Shown in pieces: positions 24,094-33,038 of a DNA stretch of 64,000 nt. Every line of letters begins with the position of its first letter. Position 1 is the first letter of the stretch. Source of the stretch: Eremococcus coleocola DSM 15696 (GTDB lineage: Bacteria > Bacillota > Bacilli > Lactobacillales > Aerococcaceae); assembly GCF_000428865.1 (NCBI RefSeq), contig NZ_AUAT01000010.1, forward strand, positions 1 through 64,000. Direction: 5' to 3'. Both the position numbers and the translations under genes were made by a program. The notes under the pieces are model-generated. The model worked only from the letters and a program-made list of their open reading frames with translations, had not been told where the DNA came from and did no database searches.

Positions 24094-26049
24094 CTATTTC
24101 ACAACTTCCTTACCAGCAATCCGACCAAAGGTCATAATATCTGCAATAGCATTACCACCTAAACGGTTCCCCGCATGGATACCACCGGTTGTTTCACCAA
24201 CCGCGAATAGACCAGGTATTACTTGACCATCTTTATCTAAAACTTGGGTTTTAGAGTTGATGGCAATACCACCCATGGTGTGGTGAACAGAGGGTGACCG
24301 TGGTGTCGCATAGAATGGACCGACATCAATTTTACGACCAAAGTTGGTCTTACCAAAGTCAGGGTCTTCCCCTGCATCAATATAAGAATTATACTTATCA
24401 ATTTCACTAACCAAGGTTTCAGGATCTGCCCCAATTTGTTCAGCTAGTTCTTCCAAAGTATCGGCCTTATAGATAGATTTACTTGCAATTAAATCTTCGA
24501 CCTTATCGCCCCAACCATTCTTACCATCTTTGATACCCGCAGTTTCTTCATCACAGATGATATAGAAAGTTTGATCAGGTTGTTCTAAAGCTGCTGCTGC
24601 TAGAACATCACGTTCTGAATATTCATTGACAAAACGTTTACCTTCGCCATTGAAAAAGACTTGGTCTTCAGCAGACCCCCAAACACCACCACCAAGAGAA
24701 CCAGTACCTGGTTGTGAACTTGGCATTAATTGAATAAATTCCATACCAGTGGTATCTGCATCAACAGCTTGAGCCATCACAATCCCATCACCCGTAATGT
24801 TAGGTGAGTTGGTGGTACCCATATCTAGAGGAATATCTTCCCAATAATTATTATATTCTTGACGCATTTTAGGATTAGCCCCAAAACCACCGGTAGCAAT
24901 AACAACCCCTTTATTAGCTTTCAAGGTTAGTTGGCTACCATCTTTCTTACTTGCTTTGACACCGACAACTTTGCCATCTTCTTGAATGAGTTCTTCACCC
25001 CTAGTTTCAAGTAAAATTTGTACTCCGTTTTCTTCCGCCTTATTCGCAAATGGGGTTACGATTCCTTCCCCAATCCCTTTAACTAAGACATGAGACCGTG
25101 GCCATAAAGCCCCTAAAATAGTAGAGGTTTGATCAGAAAATTCAACTCCATTATCTTCCATCCAATGAAGGGTATCCAAGGAATTATTCGTTAAAGTTGT
25201 AACCAAATCATAGTTTCCTGAAATTTCTTTTCCATCTTTGTCTTCCCGTTTACCTCCAATATAAGTATGGATGGCATGTAGTTCCGGTGAGTCAAAGAGA
25301 TAGGTTTCGCCACTGTCAAAATATTCCTTAATTTGGCCTTGTAATTTTTCAAAAGTTGGAGCGAAATCACCATAATTTGCTGGGTCATCTTCCAAATAGC
25401 CTTGTAATTGTTCCTTCAGGGTATCCGTAATTTCTTGGTTTTGTTCCCGGTCAGGATCATAAGTATTAAAACCAGCTCCAGAAATTAAGGTATTCCCACC
25501 GACTGCGATATTTTTTTCGATTAAGATAACTGAAGCGCCTTCTTCAGAAGCAGAAACGGCAGTAGCTAAACCAGCTCCACCCCCACCAATGACAATGACA
25601 TCAGCTTCCATTTCTTCATCATCTTGGGCAGTTGTTTCATTTTTTCGTTCTTTTAAAGCATTGATATTCCCACCAGCTTGAGTTAAACAATCCGTTACGG
25701 CAGCTATTAAAGCCCCTGTTGACTTACTTGCACCTGAAACTGTATCTACCGCTAAGGTTTGTTCATTTTGGATGGTTTCAACTAACTTATCAATCGACAC
25801 ATTCCCTAAACCTTCCGTTTCTTCGTGGTTCACCTTGATAGATTCGATGGTATCTTCACTCACCGTCACTTCAACCTCTACAGGACCATGGTTACCTTCC
25901 GCACTCGCCTTATATGTCCCTGGCGTAAATATAACCCCATCATCCCACTTGGTTTCTGCCAGTGAGCTTTGGTTACTTTGAGATAATATAAACAAGCCTA
26001 CCACTAGGATCGCACTCAACGTCAATAGCCATTTCAACGTATTCTTCAC
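24094..26049 (-). CDS. Extracytoplasmic flavinylated fumarate-reductase-type flavoprotein
   Basis: A 651-residue protein made of a signal or anchor segment (1-30), an FMN-binding domain (about 40-125) and a FAD-binding fumarate reductase/succinate dehydrogenase domain (VIVIGGGGAGLA from 151, GRLGGN-like block near the C-terminus). In the FMN domain DTVSGAS (102-108) fits the ApbE flavinylation motif, with Ser108 as likely acceptor. Such proteins in Listeria and relatives accept electrons from quinol or extracellular flavins and reduce fumarate or similar acceptors outside the membrane. The start is GTG 26049 with AAGGAGG upstream; the open frame to 26322 lacks signals. No cysteine lipobox is seen. 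The true acceptor could also be urocanate or an acrylate. Confidence 0.85.
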   Translation of the reverse strand: MKNTLKWLLTLSAILVVGLFILSQSNQSSLAETKWDDGVIFTPGTYKASAEGNHGPVEVEVTVSEDTIESIKVNHEETEGLGNVSIDKLVETIQNEQTLAVDTVSGASKSTGALIAAVTDCLTQAGGNINALKERKNETTAQDDEEMEADVIVIGGGGAGLATAVSASEEGASVILIEKNIAVGGNTLISGAGFNTYDPDREQNQEITDTLKEQLQGYLEDDPANYGDFAPTFEKLQGQIKEYFDSGETYLFDSPELHAIHTYIGGKREDKDGKEISGNYDLVTTLTNNSLDTLHWMEDNGVEFSDQTSTILGALWPRSHVLVKGIGEGIVTPFANKAEENGVQILLETRGEELIQEDGKVVGVKASKKDGSQLTLKANKGVVIATGGFGANPKMRQEYNNYWEDIPLDMGTTNSPNITGDGIVMAQAVDADTTGMEFIQLMPSSQPGTGSLGGGVWGSAEDQVFFNGEGKRFVNEYSERDVLAAAALEQPDQTFYIICDEETAGIKDGKNGWGDKVEDLIASKSIYKADTLEELAEQIGADPETLVSEIDKYNSYIDAGEDPDFGKTNFGRKIDVGPFYATPRSPSVHHTMGGIAINSKTQVLDKDGQVIPGLFAVGETTGGIHAGNRLGGNAIADIMTFGRIAGKEVVK

Positions 26050-26094
26050 AATATTTCCTCCTTCTAAAAATATAATAATTATTTCACAAGAAGA

Positions 26095-26123
26095 ATTATA
26101 TAATATTTCCACAAAATTCCCAA
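26095..26123 (-). promoter_or_regulatory. Promoter of the fumarate-reductase-type gene
   Basis: Minus strand TTGGGA (26123-26118), 17-base spacer, TATAAT (26100-26095). A TTGTGAAATAA stretch between this promoter and the ribosome binding site resembles half of a Rex operator, but the second half is missing. Confidence 0.65.
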
Positions 26124-26130
26124 TAATTTT

Positions 26131-26144
26131 TGAAAACGTTTTTT
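26131..26144. promoter_or_regulatory. cre-like site just upstream of the fumarate-reductase promoter
   Basis: TGAAAACGTTTTTT; the minus-strand reading matches the cre consensus at 12 of 14 positions. It lies about seven bases upstream of the -35 box, a position that can serve activation as well as repression. Confidence 0.55.
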
Positions 26145-26180
26145 TCTTTTCGTAAAAATTTAATTTCACGGTATATAAAT

Positions 26181-26206
26181 AAAACCCCGTTAAAAACGGG
26201 GTTTTA
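26181..26206 (-). terminator. Terminator of truA (bidirectional)
   Basis: AAAACCCCGTT and AACGGGGTTTT form a perfect 11-bp stem with a three-base loop. It starts three bases after the truA stop. Confidence 0.9.
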
Positions 26207-26209
26207 TTA

Positions 26210-26980
26210 CTATTTAAAAATATCCTCTTTATAATCCACCCGGTAGAGATATAAACCTGATGGATCTGCGGTCGGGCCAGCCTGGTTTCGGTCTTTGACT
26301 GCCAACAAACGTTTAAATTCATCTACAGGTTTCAAACCATCGCCAATCTGCAACAAAGTTCCCACAATAATCCGGACCATATTATAAAGAAAACCATTAC
26401 CAGCAATCATAAACCTTAATTCCTGGTTAACTAGGTCCTCTTCAATTGTAGCAAATTTAATCGTCCGCACCTTATCTTCCTTATCCGAATGGGTCGAACA
26501 AAAAGAAGTAAAGTCATGCTGACCCACTAAGTCAGTTAAGGCTCTCTGCATCTTGCCTAGATCATAGCGATAAGGATGGTGCAAGGTATAAAACCGTTTA
26601 AAGGGATCGGGATAGGCTTGGGTATCAATCCGATAAAGATAAGCTTTACCGATAGCATGGTAACGAGCATGAAAGTCCAGCGCCACCTGGCTGACTGCTA
26701 CAACCCGAATGTCCTTATTTAAAATAGAATTTAAAGCCTTGGCCAAAGCTAGAGGATGAATTTCAAAATCCAAGTCAAAATGCACCACTTGCCCCAAGGC
26801 ATGAACACCCGAATCGGTCCGACCAGAAGCCACGGTCAAAACGGGATGATCAGCTGGCCGCTTAGCCAACTTCAAAAGGGCTCGGTCAAGCTGGGCTTGG
26901 ACGGAAGGTCCATTGGGTTGAACTTGGTAGCCCACATAGTTACTGCCATCATATTCTACTTTAATTGCATAGCGTGGCAT
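26210..26980 (-). CDS. truA: tRNA pseudouridine(38-40) synthase TruA
   Basis: Makes pseudouridine in the anticodon arm of many tRNAs. The catalytic aspartate is Asp56 in ASGRTDSGVHA. The C-terminal FLYNMVRIIVGTLLQIG block (about 198-214) is conserved in the family. Length 256 is normal. It follows ecfT after five bases and ends the rplQ-ecfA1-ecfA2-ecfT-truA chain. In many relatives rplM-rpsI come next; here they do not. Confidence 0.95.
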   Translation of the reverse strand: MPRYAIKVEYDGSNYVGYQVQPNGPSVQAQLDRALLKLAKRPADHPVLTVASGRTDSGVHALGQVVHFDLDFEIHPLALAKALNSILNKDIRVVAVSQVALDFHARYHAIGKAYLYRIDTQAYPDPFKRFYTLHHPYRYDLGKMQRALTDLVGQHDFTSFCSTHSDKEDKVRTIKFATIEEDLVNQELRFMIAGNGFLYNMVRIIVGTLLQIGDGLKPVDEFKRLLAVKDRNQAGPTADPSGLYLYRVDYKEDIFK

Positions 26981-26985
26981 AAGAC

Positions 26986-27789
26986 CTACCCCAAGAAGCG
27001 GAGGCCAATAAGGACCGCCGTAATTAGAATAAGGGCCAAAACAGCTAATGCATCAATTCGCTCATAGGATAGTTGCCGGTACTTGGTCCGTCCCTCACCG
27101 CCCCGATAACCCCGCGCTTCCATGGCATTGGCCATTTCTTCCGCCCGGTTAAAGGCTGAGACAAAAAGCGGAATCAGGATTGGAATAATGGCTTTAATCC
27201 GGTCCATAAAGGAACCTTCATTGAACTCAACGCCCCGTGACCGTTGGGCATTCATAATTTTTTGAGCTTCATCCATTAAAGTTGGAACATACCGTAAAGC
27301 AATCGATAACATTAAAGCAATCTCATGGGAAGGAAAACCAAACTTAGCTAAGGGTCTCAGTAAATGTTCAATCCCATCCGTTAATTCTAAGGGGGCTGTG
27401 GTTAGGGTAAGAATGGTTGAGAATATAATAATCAAAACTAAACGGAGAAAGATAAAGATTCCCGAAACAATCCCTGCAGAAGTAATGGCTAGGGGTCCTA
27501 AATGGAAATAAACCGTCCCACCTGTAGAAAATAAGATTTGAAAGGCAACCGTAAAGAGAATCAACCAAATCATAGGTTTGATCCCATTTAAGAAAAAGCT
27601 GATTGAAATCTTGGATAGAAGCACTAAAGTTAGAGCGACTAGAACTAAGAATAGGTAACCCATCCAGTTATTAGCCAAAAAGACTAAGAAAATAAAATAG
27701 AATGTAGCCAATAATTTAGTTCGGGGGTCAAGTCGGTGGATTAAAGAGTCGCCTTTAATATAACGACCTAATAAGAGTTTATCTAGCAT
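26986..27789 (-). CDS. ecfT: Energy-coupling factor transporter transmembrane protein EcfT
   Basis: The shared membrane component of group II ECF vitamin transporters, which couples EcfA1/EcfA2 ATP hydrolysis to exchangeable S components. Five to six membrane segments are visible. Two cytoplasmic coupling motifs are present, MNAQRSRGVEF and MANAMEARGYRGG, of the expected A-R-G type (about 180-235). AGGAGG lies five bases before the ATG. It overlaps the 3' end of ecfA2. One client S component, QueT, is in the window at 44034. Confidence 0.95.
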   Translation of the reverse strand: MLDKLLLGRYIKGDSLIHRLDPRTKLLATFYFIFLVFLANNWMGYLFLVLVALTLVLLSKISISFFLNGIKPMIWLILFTVAFQILFSTGGTVYFHLGPLAITSAGIVSGIFIFLRLVLIIIFSTILTLTTAPLELTDGIEHLLRPLAKFGFPSHEIALMLSIALRYVPTLMDEAQKIMNAQRSRGVEFNEGSFMDRIKAIIPILIPLFVSAFNRAEEMANAMEARGYRGGEGRTKYRQLSYERIDALAVLALILITAVLIGLRFLG

Positions 27790-28675
27790 GGTGACCTCCT
27801 TGAACTTGGGCCGCTTTCATAGCCACCAATTGGTCTGCCAGGTCAGCAACGGATAAGACAGTGGTTATACTACGATCAAGCGTCGGGTTGGCCTTAACAA
27901 TATCTTCTAAAAACCCTGTGGCTCTTGGTAAATCTAACTGCTTGGCTTCCAACCATTGACTGTCGGCAAAAATTTCTTGCGGACTGCCTTTTTTAACTAC
28001 TGTACCGCCTTCCATCACAACCACATAGTCGGCATAATCAGCCACATCATCCATTTGGTGGGTGACCATAACCAGGGTAATCCCATCTTGGCGGTGTAAG
28101 TTCATAAACATTTCCATCATGTTTTTATGACCTAAAGGGTCCAATCCAGCAGTCGGTTCATCTAAAACCAAAACTTCTGGTTCTAAGGCTAAGACCCCCG
28201 CAATTGCCACCCGCCGCATTTGTCCTCCGGATAAGTCAAAGGGTGACCGCTCATAAAGATATTCTGGGAGCCCGACTAAGGCTAATTTCTCACGGGCAAT
28301 CCGTTCAGCTTCTTCTTCCGACACCTTAAAGTTCAAAGGTCCAAACATAACGTCTTTTAAAACCGTTTCTTCAAATAGTTGTGACTCAGGAAACTGAAAG
28401 ACCACACCCACCTTCTTACGAAGTGGTTTCAAAGATCCATGTTCCGAATCCTTGGTCACCGTAAAATTATCTAACTCAATCGTGCCTTCTGTTGGCCGTA
28501 AGAGCATATTTAAATGTTGAATCAAGGTAGACTTACCTGAGCCAGTATGGCCAATAATGGCGGTTACCCTGCCCACAGGGATGGTGACATCCACATCATG
28601 CATGGCCCGGAATTCAAAAGGTGTGCCCGCACTATAGGTATGGCCTACTTGTTTAAATATGATTGGTTGATCCAT
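27779..28675 (-). CDS. ecfA2: ECF transporter ATPase EcfA2
   Basis: Second ATPase of the ECF module, 298 residues. Walker A GHTGSGKST (about 42-50), signature LSGGQMRR and Walker B VLVLDEPTAGLD are complete. The gene overlaps ecfA1 by 31 bases; GAGGAGG lies ten bases before the ATG, within the ecfA1 coding sequence. It overlaps ecfT by 11 bases. Tight overlap suggests fixed subunit ratios. Confidence 0.95.
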   Translation of the reverse strand: MDQPIIFKQVGHTYSAGTPFEFRAMHDVDVTIPVGRVTAIIGHTGSGKSTLIQHLNMLLRPTEGTIELDNFTVTKDSEHGSLKPLRKKVGVVFQFPESQLFEETVLKDVMFGPLNFKVSEEEAERIAREKLALVGLPEYLYERSPFDLSGGQMRRVAIAGVLALEPEVLVLDEPTAGLDPLGHKNMMEMFMNLHRQDGITLVMVTHQMDDVADYADYVVVMEGGTVVKKGSPQEIFADSQWLEAKQLDLPRATGFLEDIVKANPTLDRSITTVLSVADLADQLVAMKAAQVQGGHHAR

Positions 28676-29484
28676 GCTAGTAAAGCCTCCTCATCCATAT
28701 AGTGATCGGGTACGTCTACCCCATGCGCCTTCAAGGCTGAAATCAATTTCTGAGCAAAAGGTAAGTCCAAGCCCATTTCAATGAGTTGGTCGCCCAAGGC
28801 AAAAACCTCAGCTGGCTGAGCTTGCATGGTAAAATGACCGTCTTTTAAAATAAAAATCCGGTCAGCGCGCGAAGCTTCATTAATATCATGGGTAATTGAA
28901 ATGACAGTTAAGTCATGGTCTTCCTTAATTTGGTCCACGATCGAAATAATTTCTTGTCGGCCCTTAGGGTCCAACATAGCCGTGGCTTCATCAAGTATAA
29001 TGACTTGCGGACGAAGGGCAATCACAGATGCAACCGCCACTCTTTGCTTTTGTCCACCAGATAAGCGTGCCGGCTCCTTATCTATAAATTCAGACATCCG
29101 GACTAACTCTAGAGCTTCCTTAACCCGGTCCACCATTTCCTCCCGTGGCACACCCCGGTTTTCCATACCAAAAGCCACGTCGTCTTCTACCGTAGAACCC
29201 ACAAATTGATTATCAGGATTTTGGAAAACCATGCCGACGGCTTGACGAATATCCCAAACAGTCTCGGCATTTAATTCTTTACCGTCAACGATAATCTGAC
29301 CAGAGTCGGGAACCAAAAGGCCATTTATCATCTTAGCTAAGGTTGATTTACCTGAGCCATTGGGACCAATAATGGCAATCCATTCGCCTTTTTTTATTTC
29401 TAATGAAACATCTTTAAGTACCTGGCTTTCACTCATCGGATAGTGAAAATTCAAGTCTTTTATTTCAATAATATTCTCAGACAT
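28645..29484 (-). CDS. ecfA1: ECF transporter ATPase EcfA1
   Basis: First ATPase of the ECF module, 279 residues, with Walker A GPNGSGKST, signature LSGGQKQR and Walker B VIILDEATAMLD. It pairs with EcfA2 and powers uptake of vitamins through EcfT and S components. It begins 227 bases after rplQ, so it may be read from the ribosomal operon or from an unseen promoter in the gap. Confidence 0.95.
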   Translation of the reverse strand: MSENIIEIKDLNFHYPMSESQVLKDVSLEIKKGEWIAIIGPNGSGKSTLAKMINGLLVPDSGQIIVDGKELNAETVWDIRQAVGMVFQNPDNQFVGSTVEDDVAFGMENRGVPREEMVDRVKEALELVRMSEFIDKEPARLSGGQKQRVAVASVIALRPQVIILDEATAMLDPKGRQEIISIVDQIKEDHDLTVISITHDINEASRADRIFILKDGHFTMQAQPAEVFALGDQLIEMGLDLPFAQKLISALKAHGVDVPDHYMDEEALLAWINQSYLNK

Positions 29485-29575
29485 TATTTCCTCCTGTTAT
29501 TTTCCTTCATAGCTAAGGCCAAAACCGAAGTTATGATTTTAGCTATAAAAAAAAACACTTACGATGATAGCACAG

Positions 29576-29601
29576 GGTTAGCAAGAATTACCTTGCTAAC
29601 C
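29576..29601. repeat. Perfect 10-bp inverted repeat between rplQ and ecfA1
   Basis: GGTTAGCAAG and CTTGCTAACC with a six-base loop. No T-run follows on the minus strand, so it is an unusual terminator at best. It could reduce readthrough from the ribosomal operon into ecfA1 or shape the transcript end. Confidence 0.55.
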
Positions 29602-29711
29602 AAACATTATTGAATCTATTATATCAATAAGCGTGCTACAGAGCTAGACTAATAGAAATTAATCATAACACTCTCCATCATAAAGTGATTTCTACTCATT
29701 AATGAAATCAA

Positions 29712-30092
29712 CTATACTAATTCGATAATTGCCATAGGGGCAGCGTCACCACGTCTTGGTGATGTTTTAAGAATACGAGTATAACCACCATTACGGTCAG
29801 CATAACGTGGTCCATAAACATCAAACAAACGGTGTAATACGCGTTCAACCACTACTTGGTCATCTTCGATGCGGGCATCAGCAATTTCATTGCGTAAGAA
29901 AGCAGCTGCTTGACGACGGCTTGCTAAGTCACCTTTTTTAGCTAAAGTAATCATTTTTTCAACTGATTTACGTACTTCTTTAGCACGGGTTTCAGTAGTA
30001 ACAATACGTTCATTGATGATCACATCTGTCGTTAAGTCGCGTAACATCGCTTTACGTTGCGCACTTTTTCTACCTAATTTACGGTATCCCAT
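29712..30092 (-). CDS. rplQ: 50S ribosomal protein L17
   Basis: Last gene of the S10-spc-alpha operon, 126 residues, beginning [20 protein letters not shown] as bacterial L17 does. Binds 23S rRNA near the exit tunnel in the large subunit. It follows rpoA after 27 bases, with a clear GGAGG-type site before the ATG. Nothing unusual seen. Confidence 0.97.
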   Translation of the reverse strand: MGYRKLGRKSAQRKAMLRDLTTDVIINERIVTTETRAKEVRKSVEKMITLAKKGDLASRRQAAAFLRNEIADARIEDDQVVVERVLHRLFDVYGPRYADRNGGYTRILKTSPRRGDAAPMAIIELV

Positions 30093-30119
30093 GTGTCAAT
30101 CCTCCTTCTTAAAAATATC

Positions 30120-31064
30120 CTAATCTTCGTCTCTTAAGCCAAGGCCTAAGTCGTTTAATTTATTTTTTACTTCAGTTAATGATTTACGGCCCAAGTTTCG
30201 AACCTTCATCATTTCAGCCTCTGTCTTATTCGTTAATTCTTGAATTGTATTAATACCAGCCCGTTTCAAGCAGTTATAAGACCGTACGGATAAGTCTAAC
30301 TCTTCAATGGTCATGACTAATACTTTTTCTTTTTCAGTTTCTTCTTTTTCGACCATGATTTCTACATCTCTAGCTTCTTCATTAAGATCTACAAATACAT
30401 TTAGATATTCGATCAAGATTTTAGCTGCTAAACTTAACGATTTTTCAGGGCTGATTGATCCATCTGTCCAAATATCAAGGGTTAATTTGTCACAAATATT
30501 TTGTTGACCAATCCGAGTATTCTCAACTTGGTAATTAACTTTCTTGACAGGTGTATAGATGGAGTCAATTGGCAATACGCCAATCGTTGTATCATCTGAT
30601 TTATTAAAATCACTACGAACATAACCGCGTCCTGTGGATGCATTTAATAACATCTTGATTTCAGCACCTTCAGCAAGGGTACAGATTTCAAGTTCAGGAT
30701 TTAAGATTTGAACGTCATTATCATGAATAATATCAGCAGCTGTCACGATTTTAGGACCTACTGCATTTAATTCTAAGACCTTGTCTTCTTCAGTATATAA
30801 CTTCAAAGCTAGGTTCTTAATATTTAAGATAATAGTAGGTACATCTTCAACAACACCGTCAATGGTTGCAAATTCATGGACAACACCATCAATTTGAATG
30901 CTTGTTACGGCTGCTCCTGGTAATGAAGATAATAAAATACGACGTAATGAGTTTCCAAGGGTTGTTCCGTATCCACGTTCAAGTGGTTCAATAACGATCT
31001 TACCGTATTTTTCATCGTCACTCACTTGAATAGTAGTAATTTCTGGTTTTTCAATTTCGATCAT
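30120..31064 (-). CDS. rpoA: DNA-directed RNA polymerase subunit alpha
   Basis: The assembly platform of RNA polymerase, 314 residues. The N-terminal domain (1-228) has the dimer motif [21 protein letters not shown] linker rich in glutamate ([10 protein letters not shown]) leads to the C-terminal domain that binds UP elements and activators ([30 protein letters not shown]). Standard place between rpsK and rplQ. Confidence 0.97.
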   Translation of the reverse strand: MIEIEKPEITTIQVSDDEKYGKIVIEPLERGYGTTLGNSLRRILLSSLPGAAVTSIQIDGVVHEFATIDGVVEDVPTIILNIKNLALKLYTEEDKVLELNAVGPKIVTAADIIHDNDVQILNPELEICTLAEGAEIKMLLNASTGRGYVRSDFNKSDDTTIGVLPIDSIYTPVKKVNYQVENTRIGQQNICDKLTLDIWTDGSISPEKSLSLAAKILIEYLNVFVDLNEEARDVEIMVEKEETEKEKVLVMTIEELDLSVRSYNCLKRAGINTIQELTNKTEAEMMKVRNLGRKSLTEVKNKLNDLGLGLRDED

Positions 31065-31140
31065 GGTGATAATTTTCCCCTTTCAAAACGTTTGTTTCAA
31101 TGATAAGAGTGCGTTCAAATTAATGAAGTGATAATTATCA

Positions 31141-31533
31141 TTAGACACGGCGACGTTTTGGAGGACGACAACCGTTATGTGGGATTGGTGTTACGTCACG
31201 GATGGCAGTAACATCTAAACCAGTAGCTTGTAATGAACGGATAGCAGATTCACGACCTGAACCTGGTCCTTTAACAGCTACTTCTACAGATTTCATTCCA
31301 TGTTCCATTGCGCCTTTGGCAGCAACTTCAGATGCCATTTGAGCAGCGTATGGAGTAGATTTACGTGAACCACGGAAACCTAATGAACCAGCGGAAGACC
31401 AAGAAATAGCATTTCCGTTTTCATCTGTGATCATAACAATTGTATTGTTAAAGGTTGAACGAATATGTGCAATTCCTTTTTCTACATTTTTCTTGACACG
31501 ACGGCGTCTACGCGCATTTTGTCTTTTAGCCAT
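31141..31533 (-). CDS. rpsK: 30S ribosomal protein S11
   Basis: A 130-residue small-subunit platform protein. Hallmarks are the basic N-terminus, [15 protein letters not shown] and the C-terminal [13 protein letters not shown]. It lies between rpsM and rpoA; the 76-base gap to rpoA is the largest within this part of the operon. Confidence 0.97.
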   Translation of the reverse strand: MAKRQNARRRRRVKKNVEKGIAHIRSTFNNTIVMITDENGNAISWSSAGSLGFRGSRKSTPYAAQMASEVAAKGAMEHGMKSVEVAVKGPGSGRESAIRSLQATGLDVTAIRDVTPIPHNGCRPPKRRRV

Positions 31534-31558
31534 TTGTGAATACCTCCTTTATTAATTA

Positions 31559-31921
31559 TTATTTTTTGCCTGCAAGTGATTTTTTAGGTCCCTTACGAGT
31601 ACGGGCATTGTTCTTTGTGTTTTGTCCACGAACTGGTAAACCACGACGATGGCGTAAGCCACGGTATGATCCGATTTCTTGAAGACGTTTAATGTCCATC
31701 CGGATATCACGGCGTAAGTCACCTTCAACCTTGATACCATCAATGATTTGACGGATACGGTCTAATTCTTCGTTAGTGAGGTCTTTGACACGAGTGTCTT
31801 CGCTCACGTTTGCTTCTGCTAAAATATTTTGAGCGGTTTTTTTACCAATACCAAAAATATATGTTAATGAGATAACAACACGTTTGTCACGTGGGATATC
31901 GACACCAGCAATACGAGCCAT
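31559..31921 (-). CDS. rpsM: 30S ribosomal protein S13
   Basis: A 120-residue protein of the 30S head that contacts the P-site tRNA and L5 in the bridge to the large subunit. It starts [15 protein letters not shown] and ends in a basic [16 protein letters not shown] tail, as expected. First gene of the alpha part after rpmJ. Confidence 0.97.
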   Translation of the reverse strand: MARIAGVDIPRDKRVVISLTYIFGIGKKTAQNILAEANVSEDTRVKDLTNEELDRIRQIIDGIKVEGDLRRDIRMDIKRLQEIGSYRGLRHRRGLPVRGQNTKNNARTRKGPKKSLAGKK

Positions 31922-31945
31922 AAATCTATTTCCCTCCTTTATATA

Positions 31946-32059
31946 TTATCCTTGACGTTGTTTATGTTTAGGATTTTCGCAAATCACCATAATTTTACCG
32001 TTACGACGGATAACTTTACATTTTTCACACATTGGTTTTACAGATGCTCTAACTTTCAT
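31946..32059 (-). CDS. rpmJ: 50S ribosomal protein L36
   Basis: A 37-residue protein starting [19 protein letters not shown], between infA and rpsM. The three cysteines and one histidine (C11, C14, C27, H32) form the zinc-binding C+ form. A GGAGG-type site precedes the ATG at 32059. It is too short for many gene finders. Confidence 0.95.
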   Translation of the reverse strand: MKVRASVKPMCEKCKVIRRNGKIMVICENPKHKQRQG

Positions 32060-32086
32060 TTTATTCCCTCCTCATTCAACTTAGGA

Positions 32087-32305
32087 TTATTTGAAACGAT
32101 ACGTAATACGACCTTTAGTTAAATCATAAGGAGACATTTCGACTGTAACTTTATCTCCTGGTAATATACGAATATAATTCATACGGATTTTACCTGAAAC
32201 ATGAGCTAAAATCTCATGACCATTTTCTAATTTAACTTGGAACATCGCATTGGGTAAGGTTTCAAGAACTGTACCTTCAACTTCAATCATATCATCTTTA
32301 GCCAT
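32087..32305 (-). CDS. infA: Translation initiation factor IF-1
   Basis: A 72-residue OB-fold protein that blocks the A site during initiation. [22 protein letters not shown] and the C-terminal [12 protein letters not shown] are conserved. It follows adk directly; the methionine aminopeptidase gene (map), found here in Bacillus, is missing, as is usual in Lactobacillales. Confidence 0.97.
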   Translation of the reverse strand: MAKDDMIEVEGTVLETLPNAMFQVKLENGHEILAHVSGKIRMNYIRILPGDKVTVEMSPYDLTKGRITYRFK

Positions 32306-32356
32306 ATGGGTTACCTCCTCAATAATACCAGTATAGATAAGTTATCTAGTGACTGT

Positions 32357-33007
32357 TTACTCACCTAATATGTCACGAATATGTCTGTAAACGACTTCGA
32401 TGTCTTCTTGACCATTGACTTCATGTAAGATACCTTCTTGGCGGTAGTGGTCTAAAATTGGGCTAATTGAATCCATTTGTAATTGAATCCGGTGACTAAC
32501 CTTTTCAGGTTTGTCATCTTCCCGTTGATAGAAATCACTGGCACCACAATTATCGCAAACACCATCTACTTTAGGTGGGTTGTATAATTTATGATAGGTT
32601 GCTCCACATGAGCGACAAATAATACGGCCACTCAAGCGTTCTTTTAAGACTTCTGGATCGACCTTGATATAAATCACGGCATCCAAGCTTGAGTTAATAT
32701 CTTTAAGATTAGCTTCAAGGGCTTGGGCTTGATTTAAGGTTCTTGGATAACCATCAAGCATAAAGCCATTGGCTTTAACATCACTTTGTGCTAAACGTTC
32801 TTTTACCAAATTATTGGTAATTTCATCAGGGACTAAATTACCTGCATCAGTAAAGGCTTGAGCTTGTTTTCCTAATTCAGTTTGATTCTTAATTGCTTCC
32901 CGGAAAATATCACCGGTAGCGATATGAATCATATCGTAATCACGGGAAATCATTTCGCTTTGTGTTCCTTTACCTGCACCTGGTAGACCCATTAATAGAA
33001 TATTCAT
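32357..33007 (-). CDS. adk: Adenylate kinase (zinc LID type)
   Basis: Converts AMP and ATP to two ADP. The P-loop GLPGAGKGTQ is at residues 7-16, and the LID domain carries four cysteines (CRSCG and CDNCG, about 128-153) for a structural zinc, typical of Gram-positive enzymes. I used ATG 33007 (MNILLMG); an ATG two codons upstream at 33013 overlaps the ribosome binding site AAGGATGG. It follows secY after ~31 bases. Confidence 0.95.
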   Translation of the reverse strand: MNILLMGLPGAGKGTQSEMISRDYDMIHIATGDIFREAIKNQTELGKQAQAFTDAGNLVPDEITNNLVKERLAQSDVKANGFMLDGYPRTLNQAQALEANLKDINSSLDAVIYIKVDPEVLKERLSGRIICRSCGATYHKLYNPPKVDGVCDNCGASDFYQREDDKPEKVSHRIQLQMDSISPILDHYRQEGILHEVNGQEDIEVVYRHIRDILGE

Positions 33008-33038
33008 TCTCATCCATCCTTATCTCATTGACTTCGTT

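Noticed and set aside
26060-26080. Rex operator before the fumarate-reductase gene
   Set aside because: Only one half (TTGTGAAATAA) is present; the TCACAA half is missing.
26049-26322. Cytoplasmic N-terminal extension of the fumarate-reductase-type protein
   Set aside because: The extra frame runs through the promoter, the cre site and the truA terminator. GTG 26049 has AAGGAGG and starts a signal segment.
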